Counted from the stretch's first letter, positions 53,577-63,481 are shown. The stretch is DNA of 64,000 nt from Aeromicrobium camelliae (GCF_003850045.1 NZ_RQJX01000003.1:62001-126000), one strand, 5' to 3'. The notes: generated from the letters alone by a model not told the origin. Translations and numbers: made by a program.

Positions 53577-54437
53577 TCAGCCGAAGGAGCAGGCCCGCAG
53601 ACCGGCGACGGCGACCGGCGCGGTGATCACCCGCCCGTCGTGGTCGGCCGGCTCGTCGAGTCCGTGCGTCGCCGAGGTCACGATGACCCGGTAGGGCGCC
53701 GCGTCGCTCAGCGCGATACTCGTGGGCTGCCGAACGGGAACGGGGATCTGCTCCACCAGCGTCCCGTCCGGAGCGTACCGATGAAGCCGCCCTGCACCCC
53801 AGATGGCGGACCACAGGCAGCCCTCGGCGTCCACGGTCATACCGTCGGGTCCCCCGTCCTCCACGTGCGCGAAGTCGCTGGCCGCTCCGAGTTCGCCGGT
53901 CTGCGGGTCCAACGCGTGCACCCGGATACGTCCGGTCGGAGTGTCCGACAGGTACAGGCGCCGGCCGTCCGGCGAGATGGCCGGCCCGTTGGGGATGGTG
54001 AGTCCTTCGAGAACGACGTCCACTGAGCCGTCGCGGTCCACCCGCAGCAGGAATCCCGCTCCCGGCACGTCGTCGTAGGGCATCGCGCCCGCCCAGAAGC
54101 GGCCTGCCGGATCGGCCACGCCGTCGTTCATCCGCATCGGGACCGAACGCCCGGCCGCCGGTTCGGCCAACCAGCGCGGCCCGTCGTCGCTGAGCACCGC
54201 GACGCCCTCGCCCGCGGCGGCGATCCAGCCGTCACCCGACGGCGCCACAGCGCCGAGGGGGACGTCGAGGTGGTGCTCGAGACGCATCCCCGCACGGGGC
54301 TGCCCTGAGGTCGAGTAGAGCCGCCCGTCGAGCAGGTCGACCAGGACGAATCCCTGATCGCCGAGAAAGCGTGCGCCTTCACCGAGTTCGCAGCGCCGGT
54401 CGTCGACCGCTTCCCAGTCCCCCTGCAGCACGCTCAT
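53577..54437 (-). CDS. SMP-30/gluconolactonase family lactonase
   Basis: 286-residue six-bladed beta-propeller of the SMP-30 family, which hydrolyses sugar lactones to aldonic acids. Visible metal/substrate motifs are ELGEGARFLG, RMNDGVADPAGRFWAG, IPNGPAISPDGRRLYLSDT and HVEDGGPDGMTVDAEGCLW (metal Asp). Start overlaps the sugar-kinase stop by ATGA. In this operon it would open the galactono-lactone made by the SDR before DgoD acts. Confidence 0.9.
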   Translation of the reverse strand: MSVLQGDWEAVDDRRCELGEGARFLGDQGFVLVDLLDGRLYSTSGQPRAGMRLEHHLDVPLGAVAPSGDGWIAAAGEGVAVLSDDGPRWLAEPAAGRSVPMRMNDGVADPAGRFWAGAMPYDDVPGAGFLLRVDRDGSVDVVLEGLTIPNGPAISPDGRRLYLSDTPTGRIRVHALDPQTGELGAASDFAHVEDGGPDGMTVDAEGCLWSAIWGAGRLHRYAPDGTLVEQIPVPVRQPTSIALSDAAPYRVIVTSATHGLDEPADHDGRVITAPVAVAGLRACSFG

Positions 54438-55360
54438 CGGATCGCCTGTCCTTCCTCCACGTCGATCAGGGCCAGCTCCTCCCGCGTGGGGAGGCCCTCC
54501 CAGTCTCCCGAACTCGCCACGGCGAAGGCTCCGAGCACGACGCCGCGACGGAGCCGCTCTGTGACGTCGCCGCCATCGACGAGCGCGGACAGGTAACCGG
54601 CGCCGAAGGCGTCACCGGCACCGATCGAGTCCACGACGCGCACGCGACGGGCGGGGGCGCTGACTTCGCCGTCACTCGTCAGCACGGTGGCGCCGTCGGC
54701 TCCGCGCTTGATGACGACCTCCCGGACGCCCGCCTGCAACAGGCTGCCCGGTTCGTCGGCCACGAGGTCGAGCTCATCGGGCGAGGCGATGACGACGTCG
54801 GCCCGGCGCGCGAGCGACGCGAGCACGGGCGCCGCGTCCGCCGCCGACCACAGCCGAGAACGGAAGTTCACGTCGAAGCTGACGAGCGCGCCCCGCGCTC
54901 GGGACTCATCGACCAACGTCGTCAGCGCCTCTCGGGCTGACTCCGACAACGCTGCCGTCACTCCGGTCACGTGCACCACGCGGGGGCGCAGGTCCAGGGC
55001 GGCCTGCACGTCGTCGCGGCACCAGCGCGAGCCGGCGGAGTGACGACGGTGGTACTCCACCCGAGTCAGGTCGGGAAGGCGCTGCTCGAACACGAGCAGT
55101 CCGGTCGGCGCGTCGGGGTCGCGGACCACGGTCGAGGCGTCCACTCCTTCGGCTGCCAGCGTGCGCCGGACGAGTTCACCGGACTCGTCGGCCCCCACCC
55201 GGCCGGACCATGCGACCCGATGGCCGAGGCGGGCCATGGCGATGGCCAGGTTGCTCTCCGCACCGGCGATGGAGAGGCTCGCTCGTCCGCCGAGACGCAG
55301 CAGACCGTCGCAGCGCACCGCGGTCATCGTCTCGCCGACGGTCAGCACGTCGACACTCAT
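54434..55360 (-). CDS. PfkB-family sugar kinase, 2-keto-3-deoxy-sugar-acid kinase
   Basis: 308 residues of the ribokinase fold with SIAGAESNLAIAMARLG near the N-terminus and the catalytic motif DSIGAGDAFGAGYLSAL near 245. In context it phosphorylates 2-keto-3-deoxygalactonate/gluconate to the 6-phosphate, which the aldolase gene upstream cleaves. Overlaps that gene's stop by ATGA. Confidence 0.9.
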   Translation of the reverse strand: MSVDVLTVGETMTAVRCDGLLRLGGRASLSIAGAESNLAIAMARLGHRVAWSGRVGADESGELVRRTLAAEGVDASTVVRDPDAPTGLLVFEQRLPDLTRVEYHRRHSAGSRWCRDDVQAALDLRPRVVHVTGVTAALSESAREALTTLVDESRARGALVSFDVNFRSRLWSAADAAPVLASLARRADVVIASPDELDLVADEPGSLLQAGVREVVIKRGADGATVLTSDGEVSAPARRVRVVDSIGAGDAFGAGYLSALVDGGDVTERLRRGVVLGAFAVASSGDWEGLPTREELALIDVEEGQAIR

Positions 55361-55977
55361 CGCGCCACCTGCGCCAGGAAGTCACGCGCCCGAAGACGCA
55401 ACGCGTGGAGGTCGCCGCCGTCGGGGGCGTCACCGCAGAGGGGGCTGGCCACGCCGACGGCGACGGCCCCGTGCCCGAGGTACTGCGGCACCTCCGCCGC
55501 TCCCACGCCGCCGACCGGGACGAAGGGCACGTCCGGGAACGGAGCCCGCAGGTCCTTGAGGTACCCAGGCCCCATCGTGCTGGCGGGGAAGATCTTCACG
55601 GCGTCGACGCCATGGCCCACGGCTGCGACGATCTCGGTGGGCGTCAGAGCGCCGCAGACGACCGGCACGCCCCGCTCCACGGCGTAGGGGACCGATGGCG
55701 CGACCGCGGGCGTGACGATGTACGTCGCTCCGTGATCGAGTGCGGCGTCGACCTGCTCTTCCGTGAGGACGGTGCCGGCACCGAGTTCGACGTCGGAACC
55801 GACCGCCCCTGCGATCTGCTGCATCACCGCGAGCGCGTCCGCGCTCGTCAGGGAGACCTCGAACAGCCGGACCCCCTCCTCGACGAGCGTCAGTGCCGTC
55901 GCGAGGCTCGCCGCGGGATCCGTCCCGCGGATGATGCCGAGCAGCCGGTGATCGGCGAGCCGCTCTACGAACTCCAT
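55357..55977 (-). CDS. 2-dehydro-3-deoxy-phosphogluconate/galactonate aldolase
   Basis: 206-residue class I aldolase (KDPG/KDPGal type). The Schiff-base lysine is K128 (DAVKIFPAS). GIIRGTD supplies Arg17 and FEVSLTS Glu40. It cleaves the phosphorylated keto-deoxy acid to pyruvate and glyceraldehyde 3-phosphate. The open frame is longer upstream, but homology starts at ATG 55977, 28 bp after dgoD. Confidence 0.92.
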   Translation of the reverse strand: MEFVERLADHRLLGIIRGTDPAASLATALTLVEEGVRLFEVSLTSADALAVMQQIAGAVGSDVELGAGTVLTEEQVDAALDHGATYIVTPAVAPSVPYAVERGVPVVCGALTPTEIVAAVGHGVDAVKIFPASTMGPGYLKDLRAPFPDVPFVPVGGVGAAEVPQYLGHGAVAVGVASPLCGDAPDGGDLHALRLRARDFLAQVAR

Positions 55978-56005
55978 GCTGTTCTCCTCTCGGTGAGCCG
56001 CATCC

Positions 56006-57154
56006 TCACCACTCCGCGAACGAACCGTCGGGGTGTTCCCACACCGGACTGCGCCAGCGATGACCGACGGCGTCGGCCGCGCGCACCGCGTCCTCGTCCA
56101 CCTCGATGCCGAGGCCCGGGGCGTCCCATCGCTCGATGTGACCGGCGGGGAACGCCAGCGGCTCGCGGCCGATGACGTAGTCGAGCAACTCGGCCGAACC
56201 GGCGTTGTAGTGGATGCCGATGGACTGCTCCTGCAACAGGAAGTTGGGGGTGGCGAAGGCGACCTGCAGGCTCGAGGCGAGGGCGATCGGGCCCAGCGGG
56301 CAATGCGGGGCGAGGAGCGCACCGTGCGTCTCGCCGAGCGCCGCGATTCTGCGGACCTCGGAGATTCCGCCGGCGTGCGAGAGGTCGGGCTGAAGCACGG
56401 CGACCCCTGCATCCAGGACCGGCAGGAAACTCGCCCGATCGAACAGTCGCTCCCCCGTCGCGATCGGGATCGTCGTGCCGGCGACGATGTCGCGAAGCCG
56501 CATCGAGAATTCCGGCAGCACCGGCTCCTCGACGAAGATCGGCGTCAGCGGCTCGATCGCACTCAGAAGACGACGAGCGTCCGCAGGTCCCACGCGGCCG
56601 TGGAAGTCGACGGCGATGTCGACCTGGTCGCCGACGGCGTCGCGGACTTCCTCCACTCGCCGGACGACCTCGCGCACGCCGGCAGCCGTGGCCAGTCGGT
56701 CCCAGCGGCCCGTCGCGTTCATCTTCAAGGCGGTCAGTCCGGCTGCCGACTGCTGCCGCGCGGCGTCCGCCACCTCGTGGGGGTCGTCGCCGCCGATCCA
56801 TCCGTACACCCGGACACGGTCGCGAACCGCTCCGCCGAGCAGCGCGTGCACCGGGACCCCGAGCCACTTCCCGAGGATGTCCCACAATGCCTGGTCGAGT
56901 CCGGCGACTGCACTGGAGAGCACCGGGCCGCCGCGGTAGAAACCGCCCTTGCTGAGGCGCTGCCAGTGGTGCTCGATCCGGCGCGGGTCCTCTCCGATCA
57001 GCAGTTCGGAGAGCTCACTCACCGCCGTCCGCACCGTCTCGGCTCGTCCCTCGACGACCGGCTCGCCCCATCCGACCAGGCCCTCGTCGGTCTCGACTCG
57101 GCAGAACACCCAGCGCGGCGGTACCGCGAACGTCTCGATCCGGGTGATCTTCAT
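56006..57154 (-). CDS. dgoD: D-galactonate dehydratase DgoD (enolase superfamily)
   Basis: 382 residues closely following E. coli DgoD: MKITRIETF, GWGEPVVEGRAETV, GFYRGGPVLSSAVAG. Catalytic and metal residues are in place: D183 and H185 (VDFHGRV), E209 (VEEPV), E235 (TGERL) and H284 (APHCPLGPIALASSLQ). It removes water from D-galactonate to give 2-keto-3-deoxygalactonate. It shares one base with the GntR stop. This gene identifies the operon as a galactonate-type route, though related aldonates are possible. Confidence 0.94.
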   Translation of the reverse strand: MKITRIETFAVPPRWVFCRVETDEGLVGWGEPVVEGRAETVRTAVSELSELLIGEDPRRIEHHWQRLSKGGFYRGGPVLSSAVAGLDQALWDILGKWLGVPVHALLGGAVRDRVRVYGWIGGDDPHEVADAARQQSAAGLTALKMNATGRWDRLATAAGVREVVRRVEEVRDAVGDQVDIAVDFHGRVGPADARRLLSAIEPLTPIFVEEPVLPEFSMRLRDIVAGTTIPIATGERLFDRASFLPVLDAGVAVLQPDLSHAGGISEVRRIAALGETHGALLAPHCPLGPIALASSLQVAFATPNFLLQEQSIGIHYNAGSAELLDYVIGREPLAFPAGHIERWDAPGLGIEVDEDAVRAADAVGHRWRSPVWEHPDGSFAEW

Positions 57155-57870
57155 CAGCGCTCTCCCTGTTCCTCGGCGAGCACACGCGACACGTCGGCGA
57201 CGCTCTGTTCCAAGAGGGCGAGCGCTGCCGCCCTCGCCTCGTCGACATCACCCGCGACGATGGCCTCCACGACGCGCTGGTGGCTCGGCACCGGGTCACT
57301 CACGGTGTGGTCGTGCACGAGTTCGTCACGGACGTAGAGCGCCGGTTCGACGAAGACGCTCATCTGGGCGAACAGCTCGTTGTGGGTGGCGTCGAGCAAC
57401 GCCTGGTGGAACTGCAGGTCGGCGTCGGCTGCGTCGCGGGCCAGTCCGTCGCGCGCCGCCTCCATCGCGGCGAGCGCCGCCCGGAGAGCAGCGATGTCGT
57501 CCTCGTCGCGGCGCTGGGCGGCGAGGGCGGCCGCCGTCGGCTCGATCGCGCTGCGGACCTCGGCGAGGTCGCGCAGCACCGCGCCGGCGTCGCCCGACTC
57601 CTGGCGCCAGCGGATGACGTCACTGTCCAGGACGTTCCACTCCGCCCGCGGACGGACGAAGGTGCCCCGCTTCTGCCGCGCGTCGAGCAGGCCCTTGGCC
57701 GTCAGGACCTTGATCGCCTCGCGCAGAGCGGTCAGCGAGACGTCGAGTTCAGCGCCGATCGCGTTGAGATCCAGCACCTCGCCCGGCGCGAGCGTGCCGT
57801 CCACGATCCTGGCGCCGAGCACCTCGACCGTGCTGCCGTGGACTCCGCGCCCCCGATATCCGCTCACCAC
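57154..57870 (-). CDS. GntR-family regulator, FCD subfamily (DgoR-like)
   Basis: 238 residues: a winged HTH (ARIVDGTLAPGEVLDLNAIGAELDVS, then REAIKVLTAKGLL) and an FCD effector domain (DADLQFHQALLDATHNELF). It lies inside the operon, after the SDR gene and directly before dgoD, the usual place for DgoR. Galactonate would be the expected effector from family knowledge. Confidence 0.9.
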   Translation of the reverse strand: MVSGYRGRGVHGSTVEVLGARIVDGTLAPGEVLDLNAIGAELDVSLTALREAIKVLTAKGLLDARQKRGTFVRPRAEWNVLDSDVIRWRQESGDAGAVLRDLAEVRSAIEPTAAALAAQRRDEDDIAALRAALAAMEAARDGLARDAADADLQFHQALLDATHNELFAQMSVFVEPALYVRDELVHDHTVSDPVPSHQRVVEAIVAGDVDEARAAALALLEQSVADVSRVLAEEQGER

Positions 57871-57895
57871 GTGTCCTCCTGTTCGCGCCGCACCA

Positions 57896-58627
57896 TCACG
57901 ACGAGTTCTTCGTAATGCTCCAGCCGCCGTCGACGGTGACCGTGGAGCCGGTCATGAAGGAGGCGTCGTCGCCGAGCAGGAAGGCGATGACGCCGGCGAC
58001 CTCCTCGGGCCTTCCGAGCCGACCGAGCACCGTCTCGCGCGCACTCTGTCGCAGATCCTCCTCCGAGAGACGGTCCCATTGCGCTGTGCGGATGGGCCCG
58101 GGAACGACGCAGTTCACCCGCACCTCATCGCCGTACTGCACGGCGAGCTGTCGCGTGAGGCCCGTCAGTCCCGCCTTGGTCGTCGCGTAACCGGGAACGT
58201 CCGGCAAGCCGAAGGACGCGTGCACCGAGGACACCACCACGACGCGCCCGTCGCGCGCCCGGCGCAGGTCGGGCAAGCAGGCGCGAACGGCGTGGAACGT
58301 CCCGGTCAGGTTGACGTCGAGCTGCCGCTGCCAGGAGGAGACGTCCATCTCGTGCAAGGGCGTCGGATCCGTCACGAGGGCGTTGGAGACGAGGCCGTCG
58401 ATCGGTCCGAACTCCTCGCGCACCGCAGCCACGATGCGTTCCCAGTCGTCAGCCGAGGCGACGTCGCCGACGTAACCGCGAGCGTTCGCGCCCAGCTCGG
58501 CGGCTGTCGACTCGACGAGCGCGTCGCGGTCGAGCAGCGCGACCTTCCAGCCGTCCTCCGTCAGTCGGCGGGCGGTCGCCGCGCCGATGCCGCGTGCTGC
58601 GCCGGTGATGATCGCGGTCGCGGTCAT
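57896..58627 (-). CDS. Short-chain dehydrogenase, likely sugar 1-dehydrogenase
   Basis: 243 residues: ITGAARGIGAAT, SNALVTDP (unusual SNA in place of NNA), VVSSVHASFG, YATTKAGLTGL (Tyr-x3-Lys), VTVDGGWSI. NAD preference is suggested by Asp after beta-2 (ALLDRD). In this operon it would oxidise the aldose to its lactone, feeding the SMP-30 lactonase and DgoD. Start overlaps the DUF4380 stop by ATGA. Confidence 0.88.
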   Translation of the reverse strand: MTATAIITGAARGIGAATARRLTEDGWKVALLDRDALVESTAAELGANARGYVGDVASADDWERIVAAVREEFGPIDGLVSNALVTDPTPLHEMDVSSWQRQLDVNLTGTFHAVRACLPDLRRARDGRVVVVSSVHASFGLPDVPGYATTKAGLTGLTRQLAVQYGDEVRVNCVVPGPIRTAQWDRLSEEDLRQSARETVLGRLGRPEEVAGVIAFLLGDDASFMTGSTVTVDGGWSITKNSS

Positions 58628-59856
58628 GCGGGCTCCTCCTGGGGCAGCCGGCCGGCGGGGACGTTCCGTGCCGTCACGTGCTCGCGCACGACGACGGGAC
58701 GCCCCAGCAGCGCGCGCGAGACCACGAGTTCGGTGGGCTCGCCGGCGCGGGTCTCACCGAGGATCTGTTCATCGTCGGCGAGCAGGAGCACACCGTCGAC
58801 ATAAGCGTGGAAGGACGCGGTGACTCCTCCAGTGCCGTGGGGTGTCACAGCGCTCCAATGGCCCGCCTCAGCGACGGCTCGGACCGGCGACTCGCCCCGC
58901 GCTGTGGCGCAGCGGAAGGTCAGCTCGGTCGCCTCCCCGGGAGCCAGGTCGACCAGCGGTCCGAGCACCTCCACCTCGACGATGCGCGACGACGGCTGCA
59001 GGTCGTCGAGATGCGGCAGCGGGTGGTCCAACGGGTACTCCATCCAGACCTCGACGCGCGATCCCTCATCGGGGTACTCCCCCGCGGGATCGACCTCGAC
59101 GACTTGGGTCGTGGTCGACCCGCCCGCCGCGTGGGCGAGCCAACCGCTCGCGGTCGGGAATCCGAGTTTTCCGACGACGTCCTGGTGCGGGACGGCGATG
59201 ACGCCGGCGCCGGCAAGGTCGTAGGTCGGGGCGCCCGTGCCCACCGCCAATTCGACGGTCCGCGGGTCGGCCGGGTCGACGCCGACCCACACTCCCCCGC
59301 CGCCTGGGTCCCCCGCGGCTCGTTGCGTGACGTTCCACAGCGCCCACCTGACGGGCTCGGCACCGGTGTTGGTGGCGACGAGCCGCACTCGGTACGCGGA
59401 CTCACCGGGCGACACGGTGAACTCGCGCTCGATACGCAGCCCGGAGCGGGGGTCGTCGGCGCTGGTGAGCGTGATGACCGCCGCACCGCTCGGGTCACGC
59501 CGGGTCTCCCAGCGGTAGGGGCCGGAGTCCAGCACCGGATCGGGAGGGCCGGCCCACTCTCCTGGACCGGACCACCCCTGCGGAGCGGGCCAGGTCTTGT
59601 CCCCTCCGTAGTTCGACCAGGCGCTCATCGGTCCGTCGTGCGGCTCGATGCGCTGGCCTGACACCGGATGCAACGCGGCGTCGAGCAGCGCGGAGTTGCG
59701 CCACAAGGTCTCCTGCCCGCGCAGCACCACGCTCAGCAGGCGACCGCCCGCGGCCGGGAGGAAGCCGAGCCGGAGGATGCCGTTGTCGAGCCACACCACG
59801 GCGGGCCGGCCCGGCTCCTGGTCGACCTCGACGGCGGGAAGTACGGCGACCGTCAC
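58624..59856 (-). CDS. DUF4380-family protein, galactose-mutarotase-like fold
   Basis: 410 residues. The first 300 resemble DUF4380 / aldose-epimerase-like beta-sandwich proteins: LRLGFLPAAGGRLLSVVLRG, SNYGGDKTWPAPQGW, and WALWNVTQRA near 195. The function of this family is not established; a carbohydrate-binding or epimerase role is inferred from the fold and the sugar operon. It overlaps both neighbours by ATGA, so it is firmly part of this pathway. No signal peptide. Confidence 0.75.
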   Translation of the reverse strand: MTVAVLPAVEVDQEPGRPAVVWLDNGILRLGFLPAAGGRLLSVVLRGQETLWRNSALLDAALHPVSGQRIEPHDGPMSAWSNYGGDKTWPAPQGWSGPGEWAGPPDPVLDSGPYRWETRRDPSGAAVITLTSADDPRSGLRIEREFTVSPGESAYRVRLVATNTGAEPVRWALWNVTQRAAGDPGGGGVWVGVDPADPRTVELAVGTGAPTYDLAGAGVIAVPHQDVVGKLGFPTASGWLAHAAGGSTTTQVVEVDPAGEYPDEGSRVEVWMEYPLDHPLPHLDDLQPSSRIVEVEVLGPLVDLAPGEATELTFRCATARGESPVRAVAEAGHWSAVTPHGTGGVTASFHAYVDGVLLLADDEQILGETRAGEPTELVVSRALLGRPVVVREHVTARNVPAGRLPQEEPA

Positions 59857-60926
59857 ACGTCTCCTTCCGCGACGAAGACGACCTTGCCGTCACTGGCTCC
59901 GGCGGCAAGAGCGAACGCCTCGTCGGACTCGTTCAGCGTGAAGCGGTCGCTCACGATCGCCTCGGGACGCAACCCCCAGGCGACGAGGTTCTCCGCGAGT
60001 TCGGCCATCGCGGGCAAGGAGGTCACCCAGGAGGCGTGCAGCGTCAGTTGCTTGTGCAGCAGCGTGTCGGAGACCTCCGTGCGCAACTCGCCGCCCTCGC
60101 CCACAAGAGACACGTCGCCCCATTCGGCCGCAGCCTCGAGCGCCGTGGAACGACCCGGCGCCGTGCCCGACGCGTCGATCGTGAAGGCGAAGCCCGCGCC
60201 GCCGGTCAGGTCGAGCGCCGCGCCGATCTCGTCGGGGTGGAAGGTCGCGTCGAACACGCCGAGCTGATCGGCCCAGCGGCGCCGGCCCTCGCTCGGCTCG
60301 ATGCCGATCACGCGGCGCGCGCCCATCCCGCGACCGATCATCCCGGCGGCCAGCCCGACCGGGCCGAGGCCGACGACGAGCAGGTCTCCCTCGCCGCTCA
60401 CCCGGATGCGTCGCAGACCTTCGTACGCGGTGCCGAAGCCGCACGCGATCAGCGCGCCGTCGACGTACGAGAGCTCGTCGGGCAGCGGCACGAGGGTCCG
60501 CTCCTCGGCGAGCACGTAGGGGGCGTTGCCGCCATCGCGCTGCCATCCGTACGACGCACGCGACGGCGCGCTGCACGAGATGTAGAAGCCCCGACGGCAG
60601 TTGTCGCACAGACCGCACCCGGCGATGTGGTAGACGATGACCCGGTCGCCGACGCCGAAACGCGACGCACCCTCACCGACCGCGACGATGCGCCCGGACG
60701 GTTCGTGGCCGCTGACGACGCCGCGGTAGGCAGGCCCGTCGACCCCCTTGTGCGTCTTGTAGCCGCGGTAGATGTAGCCGATGTCGCTGCCGCAGATGCC
60801 CGAGGCGCCGACCTGCACGAGGACCTGCCCCGGTCCGGGCGTGGGCACCGGAAGCTCGCGGCGCTCGGTGCTGGAGGTGCCGGGCAGGTACACACCCGTC
60901 ATCGTGCTGGGGATGGTGGTGGTCAT
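59853..60926 (-). CDS. Zinc-dependent MDR alcohol/sugar dehydrogenase
   Basis: 357 residues of the sorbitol/threonine dehydrogenase type. Catalytic zinc: C45 (GICGSD) and the GHE at 73-75. Structural zinc: C104, C107, C110 and C118 (CGLCDNCRRGFYISC). NAD-binding VVGLGPVGLAAGMIG near 185. It oxidises a sugar, polyol or hydroxy-acid. The cluster also has an SDR, so the two dehydrogenases may act on different substrates or carbons. Confidence 0.9.
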   Translation of the reverse strand: MTTTIPSTMTGVYLPGTSSTERRELPVPTPGPGQVLVQVGASGICGSDIGYIYRGYKTHKGVDGPAYRGVVSGHEPSGRIVAVGEGASRFGVGDRVIVYHIAGCGLCDNCRRGFYISCSAPSRASYGWQRDGGNAPYVLAEERTLVPLPDELSYVDGALIACGFGTAYEGLRRIRVSGEGDLLVVGLGPVGLAAGMIGRGMGARRVIGIEPSEGRRRWADQLGVFDATFHPDEIGAALDLTGGAGFAFTIDASGTAPGRSTALEAAAEWGDVSLVGEGGELRTEVSDTLLHKQLTLHASWVTSLPAMAELAENLVAWGLRPEAIVSDRFTLNESDEAFALAAGASDGKVVFVAEGDV

Positions 60927-60946
60927 GACGACGATCCTCTCTGCTC

Positions 60947-61948
60947 TCAGCTCGTGCGGGTGGCGGTGCCGCGGCGTCCCGCCCAGACGTTGATGAGGAC
61001 TGCTCCGACGATGATGACGCCGCGGATGACGTCCTGGAGGAAGGAGTCCACGCCCAGCAGCACGAGGCCGTTGCCGATGACGGTGATGAAGACGACGCCC
61101 AGCAGCGTGCCGAGCAGCGAGCCGCGGCCGCCCGCGAGCGCGGTGCCGCCGATGACGACCGCCGCGATGACGTCGAATTCCAGCCCGCTGGCCGCGCTAC
61201 CCGACCCCGCGCCCAACCGCGCGGCCAGGAGGATTCCGGTGATGGCCGACAGCAGACCCGTCGTGGCGAACAGCACGATCCGGACGCGGGAGAGATTGAT
61301 ACCCGCGAGCATCGCCGCCGCCGGGTTGCCGCCGACGGCGTACACCGCCCGGCCGTACGCGGTGTACTTGGCGACGTAGACGAACACGGCGAACAGGACG
61401 AGCATGACGATCGCGGCCGTCGGGATTCCCAGGATCGAGCCACCGAGGACGTCGAGCAGACCGCTCTGCGGCAGGACGACCGGAAGCGCGTTGGTGAGGT
61501 AGAGGCCGAGTCCTCCGAGCACGCTCCACAGGCCGAGAGTCGCGATGAACGACGGGACGCCGAACTGCGCGCGCAGCCAGCCGGCCAGCGCGCCCCACGC
61601 CGTGCCGAGGACGAGCGTGAGGACGATGGCCCCCACGACCCCGAGTCCCCAGTCGGCGCTGCCCATGGCCACGAGCACGGACGCGAACGCGACGGCGGGG
61701 CCGATGCTGATGTCGATCTCACCGGCGATGATGACGAGCGTGACGCCCCAGGCGGCGATGCCGATGGTGGCCGCGTCACGGAGCATGCCGAGCTGGTTGC
61801 CGGCGTTGAGGAAGCCCGCGGCGGTGGAGCCCAGCACGATGTACAGGACGGCGATGGCCACGACGAGACCGATCTCGTTGAGCCGGGTTCCGCGGAGCCA
61901 CGCCCCGCGATCGCGGGCCGGCGCAGCCGTGTCAGTGGTGGTAGTCAT
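60947..61948 (-). CDS. Sugar ABC transporter permease, RbsC/BPD family
   Basis: 333-residue membrane protein with about 8-10 helices. Family motifs: GEIDISIGPAVAFASVLVA near 80 and AAVVIGGTALAGGRGSLLGTLLG near 265, as in ribose/xylose/galactose permeases. Works with the ATPase upstream and the binding protein at the right edge. Confidence 0.93.
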   Translation of the reverse strand: MTTTTDTAAPARDRGAWLRGTRLNEIGLVVAIAVLYIVLGSTAAGFLNAGNQLGMLRDAATIGIAAWGVTLVIIAGEIDISIGPAVAFASVLVAMGSADWGLGVVGAIVLTLVLGTAWGALAGWLRAQFGVPSFIATLGLWSVLGGLGLYLTNALPVVLPQSGLLDVLGGSILGIPTAAIVMLVLFAVFVYVAKYTAYGRAVYAVGGNPAAAMLAGINLSRVRIVLFATTGLLSAITGILLAARLGAGSGSAASGLEFDVIAAVVIGGTALAGGRGSLLGTLLGVVFITVIGNGLVLLGVDSFLQDVIRGVIIVGAVLINVWAGRRGTATRTS

Positions 61949-61975
61949 GTCTGCTCTCTCGTGTCTCGTGACGAT

Positions 61976-63481
61976 TCAGTCGGTGGTCATCGCGGCCGCG
62001 ACGACCGCGTCGGTCGTGATCTGCTCGCCGACCATCTCGCCGGTGACCCGGCCGTGCCGCACGACGACGACGCGGTCGCAGACGAGCGGCAGCTCCTCGA
62101 GCTCGCCGGACACGAACACCACGGCGGCGCCGTCGTCGGCCAGCTCCCGGATGAGCCGGTAGATCTCCTCCTTGGCCTGGACGTCGACGCCGCGAGTGGG
62201 CTCGTCCAGGAGCAGCACCCGGCTGCCGGCGTGCAGCCACCGGCCGATCACGGCCTTCTGCTGGTTCCCTCCGCTGAGGTTGACGATGGGGGTCGTCGAA
62301 CGCGCGGTCGCGATCGACAACCGGTCGATGAGTCGCGCGGCCGCCGCGCGCAGACGCTCCCAGCGGATGGTGGGTCCGTCGCTGACCTGGCGGTAGTCGG
62401 CGAGGGCGAGGTTCTCGTCCACCCCGAGCAGCGGGACGATCGCGCTGCTCTTGCGATCCTCCGGGGTCATGCCGATGCCGAGACTCTTCATGCCGCGCGG
62501 CGTGACCGAGGTGATCGGCGTACCGTCGACCCACACTTCTCCGGAGTCGATCGGGTCGAAACCGGCGATCGCGCGCAGCGTCTCGCTGCGGCCCGAACCC
62601 ATCAGCCCGGCGAGTCCCACGACCTCACCGGGGTACACGTCGAAGCTCACGTCCTCGACCTTGCGACCGGCCGCGAGGTTGCGGACGCTGAGGCGGGGCG
62701 TCGCGTCGCGGTCGACGCTGCGGGTCGCCGGCCGGTCCTGCTCCTGCACCGCGTCACCGAGCATGAGTTCGACGACCCGACGCGTGGAGACGTCCTCCAG
62801 GTCGACCGTCTCGATGACGCGGCCGTCGCGCATGACCGTGGCGCTCGTCGCCACCTGCCGGATCTCGTCGAGACGGTGGCTGACGTAGATGACGGCGACG
62901 CCGGTCTCGGCGACCCGCCGCACCGTCGCGAGTACGACCGCCACCTCACCGGCGGCCAACGCACTGGTCGGCTCGTCGAGGATGAGCAGCCGTGGTGCCC
63001 GGCGTACGGCCCGGCAGATCTCCACGAGCTGCTGCTCCGCGATCGGCAGGTCCTCCACGAGCGCGTCGGGATCGATCGCGAGATCGAGTTCGCTCAGCAC
63101 TTCGGCGGCGCCGCGCCGCATGGCCGCGAAGTCGACGCGGCCGCCCGTCATGGGCCAGGCGCCCAGGAACATGTTCTCGGCCACGGTCATCTGCGGGACG
63201 AGGCTCAGTTCCTGGTGCACCGTCTCGACGCCGAGTTCCGCCGCGCGACGAACCCCGCCGTCGAGCGGCTGCCCGGCGATCTGCACGGTGCCGCGGTCGG
63301 CGGTCTCGACGCCGGCGAGCAGCCGGATCAGCGTCGACTTGCCGGCGCCGTTGCGGCCGAGCAGGGCGCGGACCTCGCCGCCGCGGATCGTGACGTCCGC
63401 GTCGGTCAGCGCCTTCACCCCGGCGTAGTGCTTCGTGAGTCCGCGGACGTCCGCGACCACGGTGTCGGTCTGTGTCTGCAC
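61976..63481 (-). CDS. Sugar ABC transporter ATPase, RbsA/MglA type (two NBDs)
   Basis: 501 residues with two fused nucleotide-binding domains. NBD1 has Walker A GRNGAGKST (about 39-47), signature-like LPIAEQQLVEI and Walker B LLILDEPTSAL. NBD2 has a degenerate Walker A GLMGSGRSE, signature LSGGNQQK and Walker B LLLDEPTRGVDV. This asymmetry is normal for the family, in which NBD2 is less active. It energises import of the sugar handled by the downstream dehydrogenases. Confidence 0.95.
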   Translation of the reverse strand: MQTQTDTVVADVRGLTKHYAGVKALTDADVTIRGGEVRALLGRNGAGKSTLIRLLAGVETADRGTVQIAGQPLDGGVRRAAELGVETVHQELSLVPQMTVAENMFLGAWPMTGGRVDFAAMRRGAAEVLSELDLAIDPDALVEDLPIAEQQLVEICRAVRRAPRLLILDEPTSALAAGEVAVVLATVRRVAETGVAVIYVSHRLDEIRQVATSATVMRDGRVIETVDLEDVSTRRVVELMLGDAVQEQDRPATRSVDRDATPRLSVRNLAAGRKVEDVSFDVYPGEVVGLAGLMGSGRSETLRAIAGFDPIDSGEVWVDGTPITSVTPRGMKSLGIGMTPEDRKSSAIVPLLGVDENLALADYRQVSDGPTIRWERLRAAAARLIDRLSIATARSTTPIVNLSGGNQQKAVIGRWLHAGSRVLLLDEPTRGVDVQAKEEIYRLIRELADDGAAVVFVSGELEELPLVCDRVVVVRHGRVTGEMVGEQITTDAVVAAAMTTD